Shown here: positions 1 through 5,015 of the stretch, piece by piece
How the letters are laid out: each line of letters starts with the position of its first letter
How positions within the stretch are numbered: the first letter of the stretch is position 1
Program-made: the position numbers and the translations under genes
The notes under the pieces: generated by a model
Told to the model about the DNA's origin: nothing
The model's input: the letters and a program-made list of their open reading frames with translations, nothing else
Database searches by the model: none
DNA from: Phycisphaerae bacterium
GTDB lineage: Bacteria > Planctomycetota > Phycisphaerae > SM23-33
Length of the DNA stretch: 5,015 nt
Assembly: GCA_030628445.1 (NCBI GenBank)
Contig: DAOVQV010000132.1
Coordinates: 1-5,015, forward strand
Reading direction: 5' to 3'

Positions 1-36
1 CTGCTTTAGGCAAGTCTTGTCGGATCACCGCGGCGA

Positions 37-1545
37 TTACAGGAGCTCTTGCAGCGTCGCGGCGAATCCGTCGTCGGTGGGTTTGTCGATGCGGAGGCGG
101 ACGATCCGGCCCGCTGTGATTCGGTCGCTGTCGGTGGCGGCGAAACCGGCTGTGACGTAGCGGTCGGTCATCGCACGATAGGACCTGCGGCGCCTGGCGG
201 GTCGATCTTCCACAATCCCCTCCAACGACTCGCCGACGAACCGGCTTCGGTATCGCAAAGCCATCTGCCGCTCCAAATCTGCAAGGGCGGCGCAGCGTCG
301 CTTAACCGTCCGGGGCGGGGGTGCTTCATGGCGGTATTCCCAAGCGGCCGTGCCGGGTATCGGGCTGAACGGGAAGATGTGGATCTTCGAGAACTGCGCT
401 TCTCGGGCCAACTCCAGCGTCCGGGCGAAATCGGCGTCGCTCTCGCCGGGATAACCGACGATGATGTCCGTGGTAATTGCAGGCCGGTCCAGCGCACAGC
501 GGACCTTTCGGACGACCCGGCGGTAGTGTTCGGGGGTGTACTGGCGGTTCATCCTGCGCAGCACGGCCGGTGAGCCGGACTGAAGCGGCAAATGGAAGTG
601 CGGCGAGAAATTCGCCGCAGCGGCGCATACCTCCAGCAGCTCGTCGGTAACATCGCCCGGGGCCAGGCTGGAGACCCGCACCCGCCAGAGGCCCTTAATA
701 TCCGCAACGCGTCGCAGCAATTCGGCGAGCTTACCACCGTTAGGGCCCCACCGCCGCCGCACGGCCGTGCCGCGCCCGTAAGCACCCAAGAACACGCCGC
801 AAAGGACGATCTCCCTATGTCCGGTAGCGGCGAGGTCACGGGATTCACGGACGACCTGCTCGATCGGGCGGGACCAAACGCAGCTCCGCGTATAGGGGAC
901 CACGCAAAACGAGCAGAACGCATCGCACCCGTCCTGGACCTTCACAAAGGCCCTGCTGCGGTTGTCAAACCGGCGAATCGGACCGAGACCCCGCAGACCG
1001 GGCATATTGGCCTTGACGGCTTCGGCCCGGCGCGTTTTGATAGAGGTGGCAGAAGTGCCCGGGCCGCAAACGCCAAGGCCTGCTGAGTTTTGTTTGTCAT
1101 TCCATATAGGCCCTGCCTGCAGGTCCGACCGGGACGGCGATGATCCGGCGCCCTGCGTTCGATCGCCGTGTCGGAGGTCCTCGACTACCCGCTTTATGCG
1201 GGCGGAGATGTCGTCATGGTGCCCTGCTATGACGGTTCTTTCAGACGGGATGCCAAGCCGCAACAGAACGCGGCCGATGCAACCGGCGTCGTAATCGGCA
1301 TAGCACCCGAGCACGAATACCGTTGCATGGGGCGAGTTTCTGACGGCTCGGGAGATTACCTGGCGGGACTTGCGCATGGCTGTGGTTGTCACGCAGCAGG
1401 TGTTGATGACAACCAGGTCGCTCTGTTCGGCGTTCCGGGCAGGGCGGGCTCCTTCGGCCTGAAGGGCCCCCGAGACGGCTGCGGAATCATACTGATTGAC
1501 CTTGCAGCCTAAAGTTGCAATTGAGAAGTTCATAATGCGATCCAC
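37..1545 (-). CDS. mtaB: MtaB-type tRNA (N6-L-threonylcarbamoyladenosine-C2)-methylthiotransferase
   Basis: Cytoplasmic radical-SAM enzyme that converts t6A37 to ms2t6A37 in ANN-decoding tRNAs, best known for tRNA-Lys(UUU). Seen: the N-terminal UPF0004 domain starts with TLGCKVNQYDS, and its cluster cysteines are C14, C50 (INTCCVT) and C81 (LGCYA). The radical-SAM domain has FVKVQDGC followed by CxxxCxxC at C207, C211 and C214, then HLPLQSGS (318-325) and GYPGES (364-369). A C-terminal TRAM-like region starts near FVGES (436). The TLGCKVNQ start favours MtaB over MiaB or RimO. At 502 residues it is longer than the usual 430-450; the excess is a Gly/Ser/Arg-rich, probably disordered segment at about 126-190. 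The longest frame starts at a GTG (1545), but ATG at 1533 (M5) fits family N-termini better. It ends in TAA at 37-39. It is transcribed away from the pilus genes. The family call is very secure; the start is not. Confidence 0.94.
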   Translation of the reverse strand: MDRIMNFSIATLGCKVNQYDSAAVSGALQAEGARPARNAEQSDLVVINTCCVTTTAMRKSRQVISRAVRNSPHATVFVLGCYADYDAGCIGRVLLRLGIPSERTVIAGHHDDISARIKRVVEDLRHGDRTQGAGSSPSRSDLQAGPIWNDKQNSAGLGVCGPGTSATSIKTRRAEAVKANMPGLRGLGPIRRFDNRSRAFVKVQDGCDAFCSFCVVPYTRSCVWSRPIEQVVRESRDLAATGHREIVLCGVFLGAYGRGTAVRRRWGPNGGKLAELLRRVADIKGLWRVRVSSLAPGDVTDELLEVCAAAANFSPHFHLPLQSGSPAVLRRMNRQYTPEHYRRVVRKVRCALDRPAITTDIIVGYPGESDADFARTLELAREAQFSKIHIFPFSPIPGTAAWEYRHEAPPPRTVKRRCAALADLERQMALRYRSRFVGESLEGIVEDRPARRRRSYRAMTDRYVTAGFAATDSDRITAGRIVRLRIDKPTDDGFAATLQELL

Positions 1546-1549
1546 GTAT

Positions 1550-1566
1550 GCCCCGACCGGCGGGGC
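1550..1566. other. GC-rich inverted repeat just upstream of mtaB start
   Basis: GCCCCG (1550-1555) and CGGGGC (1561-1566) form a perfect 6-bp stem with a 5-nt loop. On the minus strand the stem ends 4 nt before the GTG at 1545 and would cover the G-rich stretch that could act as ribosome binding site for that GTG. It may therefore disfavour the GTG and favour ATG 1533, or lower mtaB translation. No T-tract follows, so it is not a typical terminator. A stem this short can occur by chance in GC-rich DNA. Confidence 0.3.
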
Positions 1567-1596
1567 TTGCGGGCGGAATTCACCCTAAAGTACCGG

Positions 1597-1625
1597 TTGC
1601 CGGAAAACGCATATGCCCGTATTAT
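1597..1625 (+). promoter_or_regulatory. Candidate sigma70-type promoter for the pilM operon
   Basis: TTGCCG (1597-1602; 4 of 6 match to TTGACA) and TATTAT (1620-1625; 5 of 6 match to TATAAT) are separated by exactly 17 nt. Transcription would start near 1632, about 140 nt upstream of the pilM ATG, and the RNA would include the leader ORF at 1651. The AT-rich stretch stands out from its GC-rich surroundings. The prediction is by eye; planctomycete promoter preferences are not well enough known to be sure. Confidence 0.45.
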
Positions 1626-1626
1626 A
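1621..1626 (-). promoter_or_regulatory. Candidate -10 element for mtaB
   Basis: Read on the minus strand, 1626 down to 1621 is a perfect TATAAT hexamer in one of the few AT-rich patches of the window. It would start transcription near 1614, giving a leader of about 70-80 nt before mtaB. No good TTGACA-like hexamer lies 16-18 nt upstream (nearest is CTAACC), so the assignment rests on the -10 alone. It overlaps the plus-strand -10 candidate. Confidence 0.35.
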
Positions 1627-1639
1627 GAATAGTTGCATC

Positions 1640-1645
1640 AGGAGG
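1640..1645 (+). promoter_or_regulatory. Strong Shine-Dalgarno of the leader ORF
   Basis: A perfect AGGAGG lies 5 nt (TTAGA) before the ATG at 1651. It matches the anti-Shine-Dalgarno better than the sites in front of pilM or the PilO-like gene, and it lies about 8 nt after the predicted transcription start. This makes it hard to dismiss the short ORF that follows. Confidence 0.45.
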
Positions 1646-1650
1646 TTAGA

Positions 1651-1704
1651 ATGCTTATTCCCCGAAGGGCCACTGGAGGCGCCGGCGGGTTTGGGTCGAG
1701 ATAG
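1651..1704 (+). CDS. Putative 17-residue leader peptide upstream of pilM
   Basis: ATG at 1651 opens a 17-codon ORF (MLIPRRATGGAGGFGSR) ending in TAG at 1702-1704. Its only strong support is the ideally placed AGGAGG and its position between the candidate promoter and pilM. It is in the same frame as pilM (120 nt upstream), but TAG 1702 and further in-frame TAG and TGA codons near 1753-1761 prevent it from being an N-terminal extension. The peptide has no recognisable signal, no run of a single regulatory amino acid and no known family. It could be a translated upstream ORF affecting pilM expression, a non-functional site, or a remnant of an older start. Conservation in relatives is unknown. 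Confidence 0.3.
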   Translation: MLIPRRATGGAGGFGSR

Positions 1705-1736
1705 TTGCACTCGGGCTCCGTGGGCCTTTGGCGAGC

Positions 1737-1752
1737 CGGGCACCGCGGCCCG
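1737..1752 (+). other. Small hairpin in the pilM leader RNA
   Basis: CGGGC (1737-1741) and GCCCG (1748-1752) can pair around a 6-nt loop, 4 nt before the pilM ribosome binding site. A second possible pairing just upstream is GGCTC (1714-1718) with GAGCC (1733-1737); the two share base 1737. The structures could modulate ribosome access, but short GC stems are common by chance here. I see no match to a known riboswitch. Confidence 0.22.
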
Positions 1753-1756
1753 TAGG

Positions 1757-1764
1757 GGTGAGGA
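1757..1764 (+). promoter_or_regulatory. Ribosome binding site of pilM
   Basis: GGTGAGGA ends 6 nt before ATG 1771. It supports this start, which also coincides with the expected PilM N-terminus: a few residues before the first actin-like phosphate loop at residues 9-20. Confidence 0.6.
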
Positions 1765-1770
1765 ATCATC

Positions 1771-3807
1771 ATGGCAAAGCCAAGAAGTGCATGGGGTATC
1801 GACGTCGGGCAATGTGCCTTGAAGGCACTGAAGCTGCGCAACCTGGGCGGTCAGCTCCAGGTGGAGGCCTTCGACATCGTAGAGCACGGCAAGATCCTCT
1901 CCGAGCCCGAAGCCGACCGCGCCCAACTCGTCCAAGACGCCCTCATGCAGTTCCTGTCCCGCAACAGCGTTCTCGGGTCGGTGGTGGGTGTTTCCGTCCC
2001 GGGCCAGACCGGGTTTACCCGATTCGTCAAGCTACCTCCCGTAGAATCCAAACGCGTTCCCGACATCGTCCGCTTCGAGGCGGAGCAGCAAATTCCCTTT
2101 CCCATCGCCGACGTGATCTGGCGGTGGCAGACGTTCGCCGGGCGTAACAGCCCCGACATGGAAGTGGGCATCTTCGCGATGAAGCGAGTGGACGTGGCGA
2201 GCATGCTGGAGCACTTCAACGAAGTGGCGCTGCCTGTGGACGTCGTTCAGATGGCGCCGCTGAGTCTTTACAACTTCATGGAATTCGACGCCCAGATCGC
2301 AGAAGACGGCGCGACGCTGCTGGTGGACATCGGGGCAGATAAAACGGACCTGGTCGTCGCCGACGAGGCCAGGATCTGGACGCGGACTATTCAGATCGGC
2401 GGGAACAACTTCACCCAGGCGCTTGTGAAGGCTTTTAAGCTGACATTCCGCAAGGCCGAGAAGCTCAAACGCACCGCCGCCAGCAGTAAGTACGCCCGAC
2501 AGATCTTCCAAGCGATGAGGCCGGTCTTTTCCGACCTCGTCCAGGAGATTCAGCGATCCGTTGGTTATTACACGTCGTTGCACAGGGAGTCGCGTTTCCA
2601 GCGGCTGGTGGGGATGGGCAACGGGTTCCGCTTACCGGGGATGCAAAAGTTCCTGGAGCAGAATCTCAACATCCAGGTCGTCCGCGTGGACAATTACGCC
2701 AAGCTGAGCACCGCGGGCACCGTCAACGCCGCCACCTTCACCGAGAACGTCCTATCGTTCGGTGTAGCGTACGGGCTGGCGGTCCAAGGGCTCGGGCTTG
2801 CGCCGGTCTACACCAACCTGCTCCCGGCCCAGATCGCTCGGGCTCGGCTTTGGAAGAAGAAACAACCGTGGTTCGCCGCAGCAGCGGCCGTGCTGCTGCT
2901 GACCCTGGGCAGCATGCTCTACAGTGTCCGCGCCGACATAGGCGCACTGGATAAGACCAAGGGCGAGCTTATCAGATCCCAGAGCCACCTAAAAGAGATG
3001 AAGGCCTGGCGGTCCGAGCATTCCGGTCTGAAGAATCAGGGCACACAGGAACTGGAACAAATCAACTTCAGCTTCCGGCTGTTCGGGTACCGGGATTTCT
3101 GGCCTTCCGTCCAGGCGATCATTTCCCAGTCGATCAAGCAGGTGACAGGCTCGGACCAGCAGATGCTTTCCGACTACATTTCCGCAGCGGGCGACGACGA
3201 GCAGTCCCGCAAGAGGCAGGAGGAACTGCTCGCAAAGATCAAGATGAAGAAACGCAGCACGCGCCAACAGATATTCATTGAAAGCATGGACTATCAGTAT
3301 CTGGCAGACGTCAGTTCCGCCGTCACCGCAGGCGCCGCGATGGGCTCGACGTCCGACCTGGGCGAGGGGGAAGCAAAGCGAGGGTACCAGATAACGCTCG
3401 CCGGGCGGACGCCCCTACCTCGAAGCGAGGCCAACCGACTTATCCAGGCGCTGCTTGACACGATGAAGACGGTCGCCGAGAGGGAAGCATTCAACTCGGT
3501 CTGCATTCGCCACTGCGACATCGAGTCTCTGGAGACGTATGGGGGCGATTCACGCAGCGCCCGCACCAGGAGCCCCACCCGCGAAAGGTACAGTAGAGAC
3601 TACGAAGGGCGCCGCAGAGATGACCGGGACCGACGCGACAGGTACGAATCGCCAACCATAGAACCGACCCAGCAAGTCAGTAACCCCGATCCGCTGCTGA
3701 CAGATGAGAGTATATCCGAGGACACGAAATTCAAAATAGTGCTTATAGCGTCTATTGAAAGCGACGGCGTGAAACTGCCGTCTCAGTCGGAGGCCCCAGC
3801 CGAATAA
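1771..3807 (+). CDS. pilM: PilM-PilN fusion, type IV pilus inner-membrane assembly protein
   Basis: Likely the cytoplasmic-to-periplasmic core of a type IV pilus or type II secretion-like alignment complex. Residues 1-345 form an actin-like PilM domain: phosphate-1 loop GIDVGQCALKAL (9-20), VSVPGQ (74-79), the FEAEQQIPFP segment (102-111), phosphate-2 loop VDIGADKTDLVV (185-196) and an adenosine-site region GMGNG (281-285). TNLLPAQ (348-354) matches the PilN N-terminal INLLP docking peptide. A basic stretch (RARLWKKK) and one membrane helix (about 367-385) follow. The rest, presumed periplasmic, resembles PilN: a helical/coiled section (391-500), then a ferredoxin-like domain (YQITLAGRTP at 539-548, helix 552-568, strand to about 588, strand KFKIVLIASIE at 653-663). 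An Arg/Asp-rich loop (592-628) interrupts the last two strands. Typical PilM is about 350 residues and PilN about 200, so 678 fits a fusion plus inserts. It probably forms an operon with the PilO-like gene 22 bp downstream. The PilM call is firm; the PilN call rests on motif and topology. Confidence 0.9.
   Translation: MAKPRSAWGIDVGQCALKALKLRNLGGQLQVEAFDIVEHGKILSEPEADRAQLVQDALMQFLSRNSVLGSVVGVSVPGQTGFTRFVKLPPVESKRVPDIVRFEAEQQIPFPIADVIWRWQTFAGRNSPDMEVGIFAMKRVDVASMLEHFNEVALPVDVVQMAPLSLYNFMEFDAQIAEDGATLLVDIGADKTDLVVADEARIWTRTIQIGGNNFTQALVKAFKLTFRKAEKLKRTAASSKYARQIFQAMRPVFSDLVQEIQRSVGYYTSLHRESRFQRLVGMGNGFRLPGMQKFLEQNLNIQVVRVDNYAKLSTAGTVNAATFTENVLSFGVAYGLAVQGLGLAPVYTNLLPAQIARARLWKKKQPWFAAAAAVLLLTLGSMLYSVRADIGALDKTKGELIRSQSHLKEMKAWRSEHSGLKNQGTQELEQINFSFRLFGYRDFWPSVQAIISQSIKQVTGSDQQMLSDYISAAGDDEQSRKRQEELLAKIKMKKRSTRQQIFIESMDYQYLADVSSAVTAGAAMGSTSDLGEGEAKRGYQITLAGRTPLPRSEANRLIQALLDTMKTVAEREAFNSVCIRHCDIESLETYGGDSRSARTRSPTRERYSRDYEGRRRDDRDRRDRYESPTIEPTQQVSNPDPLLTDESISEDTKFKIVLIASIESDGVKLPSQSEAPAE
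3544..3654 (+). repeat. Arg/Asp-rich loop, copy 1 (in the PilM-PilN fusion)
   Basis: This encodes residues 592-628, beginning GDSRSAR, containing EGRRRDDR at 612-619 and ending RYESP. It aligns with residues 303-341 of the next protein (GGSRSSR, EGRRRDDR, RRYEEP). Over the identical 8-residue core (DNA 3604-3627 against 4784-4807), six of eight codons differ, all synonymously. It is therefore a protein-level rather than a recent DNA-level repeat. Confidence 0.75.
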
Positions 3808-3817
3808 CCAGGCCCCC

Positions 3818-3824
3818 GAAAGGA
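3818..3824 (+). promoter_or_regulatory. Ribosome binding site of the PilO-like gene
   Basis: GAAAGGA ends 5 nt before ATG 3830, within the 22-bp gap after the pilM stop at 3805-3807. It fixes the start of the downstream gene, and there is no room for a separate terminator between the two genes. Confidence 0.6.
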
Positions 3825-3829
3825 TCTTC

Positions 3830-5015
3830 ATGGGATTCTTACGCCAAAACTTGTTTTACGTAGTACTGATTGCGGCGGTCTCTGTCGGCGGCGGCGGGAT
3901 GGGGTTCGCGTATCTGGGTTGGTCCGGGCAATGGGAGGAGAAGCTGAACGAGCGGGAAAAGGCCGACAGAGAGCTCAACAACCAGTCCAAAATGGTAGCG
4001 GTCAATCCGGAATCGGTGAGAATCGAGAAGAGGCGGGTCGAGACGATTCGCAAGGCCGCCGCGGACATCGCCGCCCGAAGCGCCGACTGGAACCGTCGCG
4101 CCGTGCTGCAAATCCCCGGAATCGACGAGGAAGGTAACGCGGTGAAGGTCGCGGCGTTTCCCTTCAAAGGAGAGGTCAAGGGCAGCACAAGGTTTGACTT
4201 CACGCAAGAATACATCAAGGAAGTCCAAGCGTTTTTGAGAAAGCTCGACGCAACCCGGCCCCCGACACAAGATGAGATCAACGACCAAATCAACAAGGCC
4301 TCCCAAAGAATAGAACTACGGCGGATACTTGCGGCGAGGCAATCGGGAACTGAAACACCCGATGTCCCCACAGGCAGAAGAACGCGAGACCCCGCTGGCG
4401 GCCCGGAGAGCATCGAAGCCCAGGCCAAAGAGGAAGGGATGGCGACGGCCTTGGTCTCCAGGGCCAACGGCGGAGCCGTCTATGCCACACTGCAGTCTTT
4501 CGACTCTTATTTCGGAACAGCCCTACCCAGCGCCACCGATACCGAATTGTGGGAAGCGCAGCTAAACCTCTGGGTGCAGCAGGATCTGGTCGAGGCGATC
4601 GGAAAGACCAATCAGGTCGCACACGACCGATCGCCCCACAAGGACAAGAAGCTACGGGTTCCCAACGCCGCAATCAAACGCCTCGTACAGATCAACGTAG
4701 CAAAAGAGTATTTTGCAGGCGGCGCCGGCGCCACCGGAGGATCCAGGTCCAGCAGGGAGACACTGGGAGGGTATGACGAATGGGAAGGACGACGTAGGGA
4801 CGATCGGGAGGGCCGTCGCGGCCGCACCGAAGAGCGCAGGTATGAGGAACCATTGATTGACGCCGGAGCGGAAGTGGGCGAGGCCGCCAATCTCACCCAG
4901 CGAATCACATACCAAGACTTCGACGTAATCCATTACAGTTTCACTGTCATCATGCCCCTGCGATATCTGGTATTGCTGGAAGAGCAGCTGCAGAGGCTGC
5001 CCTACCACACGGTCA
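3830..5015 (+). CDS. PilO-like / Amuc_1100-type pilus protein, 3' end outside the window
   Basis: An open frame of 395 complete codons with no stop before the window edge. Seen: a short N-terminus, one membrane helix (about 8-29, with a GGGGMG run at 20-25), and a likely coiled coil (33-90). A conserved-looking stretch FDFTQEYIKEV follows, then a Pro/Gly/Arg-rich linker (about 167-203), LWEAQLNLWVQQDLVEAI (240-257), strand AIKRLVQINV (281-290), an Arg-rich loop (303-341), strand FDVIHYSFTVIM (364-375) and helix RYLVLLEEQLQ (378-388). One N-terminal helix, a coiled coil and a ferredoxin-like end is the PilO plan. The position right after a PilM-PilN fusion supports a PilO role: a periplasmic partner of PilN linking the inner-membrane complex to the secretin. 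Amuc_1100 of Akkermansia has a similar layout with a low-complexity loop between its last strands. Sequence identity to classical PilO is weak by eye, so the call rests on architecture and context. A remote alternative is another GspM/PilO-fold protein. Confidence 0.72.
   Translation, partial: MGFLRQNLFYVVLIAAVSVGGGGMGFAYLGWSGQWEEKLNEREKADRELNNQSKMVAVNPESVRIEKRRVETIRKAAADIAARSADWNRRAVLQIPGIDEEGNAVKVAAFPFKGEVKGSTRFDFTQEYIKEVQAFLRKLDATRPPTQDEINDQINKASQRIELRRILAARQSGTETPDVPTGRRTRDPAGGPESIEAQAKEEGMATALVSRANGGAVYATLQSFDSYFGTALPSATDTELWEAQLNLWVQQDLVEAIGKTNQVAHDRSPHKDKKLRVPNAAIKRLVQINVAKEYFAGGAGATGGSRSSRETLGGYDEWEGRRRDDREGRRGRTEERRYEEPLIDAGAEVGEAANLTQRITYQDFDVIHYSFTVIMPLRYLVLLEEQLQRLPYHTV
4736..4852 (+). 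repeat. Arg/Asp-rich loop, copy 2 (in the PilO-like protein)
   Basis: This encodes residues 303-341, beginning GGSRSSR, with EGRRRDDR at 319-326 and ending RRYEEP. It is the counterpart of the loop at 592-628 of the preceding protein. It sits between a predicted strand (281-290) and the next strand (364-375), the same topological place as copy 1. Confidence 0.75.

Noticed and set aside
1..28. Possible start of another minus-strand gene (GTG at 28-26, 9-nt gap after mtaB)
   Set aside because: Only nine codons are visible, no clear ribosome binding site precedes them, and a GTG is common by chance. It may be real but cannot be supported from 28 bases.
49..1512. Several long plus-strand open frames opposite mtaB
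   Set aside because: They are antisense to a gene with intact catalytic motifs, lack recognisable domains, and are Arg/Gly/Pro-rich as expected from reading GC-rich codons on the wrong strand.
1550..1566. Inverted repeat as a Rho-independent terminator
   Set aside because: It lies between two divergent gene starts, where no transcript should end, and has no T-run on either side.
1700..1770. Cyclic-di-GMP or other riboswitch in the pilM leader
   Set aside because: Such switches occur before pilus genes, but the conserved GEMM core was not found and the region has only short independent stems.
1585..1935. Minus-strand frame crossing the intergenic region into pilM
   Set aside because: It overlaps the start of a clear PilM domain, has no family motifs, and crosses the candidate promoter.
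3547..3654. Eukaryote-like RS/RD domain implying foreign origin
   Set aside because: The segment is embedded in a bacterial pilus protein, base composition matches its surroundings, and the same loop recurs in the next gene, so it looks like a native charged linker.
3856..4467. Long minus-strand frame opposite the PilO-like gene
   Set aside because: It is antisense to a frame with a ribosome binding site, a membrane helix and operon context, and shows no domain features of its own.

Overview
The window looks like GC-rich bacterial chromosome, most likely from Planctomycetota (possibly Phycisphaerae). That placement is an inference from protein style and gene architecture: a PilM whose frame continues into a PilN-type part, followed by a PilO-like protein with a long charged loop, and an MtaB with a long disordered insert. 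No rRNA or other taxonomic marker is present.

Layout: positions 37-1545 on the minus strand encode MtaB, a radical-SAM tRNA methylthiotransferase. A divergent intergenic region of about 225 bp (1546-1770) follows. It has an AT-rich core around 1597-1630 that can be read as a promoter on both strands, a 17-codon leader ORF with a perfect AGGAGG ribosome binding site, and small GC-rich hairpins. On the plus strand, 1771-3807 encodes a 678-residue PilM-PilN fusion. After 22 bp, a PilO-like inner-membrane protein starts at 3830 and runs off the right edge (395 complete codons, no stop).

The two plus-strand genes look like the start of a type IV pilus or type II secretion-like alignment subcomplex: an actin-like cytoplasmic ATPase fold (PilM), its membrane partner (PilN) fused in the same chain, and PilO. 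The Amuc_1100-1102 locus of Akkermansia is a related arrangement with separate genes. The two notable observations are that the fusion keeps the PilN docking peptide (TNLLPAQ) between the PilM domain and the membrane segment, and that both proteins carry an alignable Arg/Asp-rich loop (shared core EGRRRDDR) at the same apparent place in their periplasmic ferredoxin-like folds. mtaB is probably only a divergent neighbour. No mobile element, CRISPR array, tRNA or rRNA was seen.
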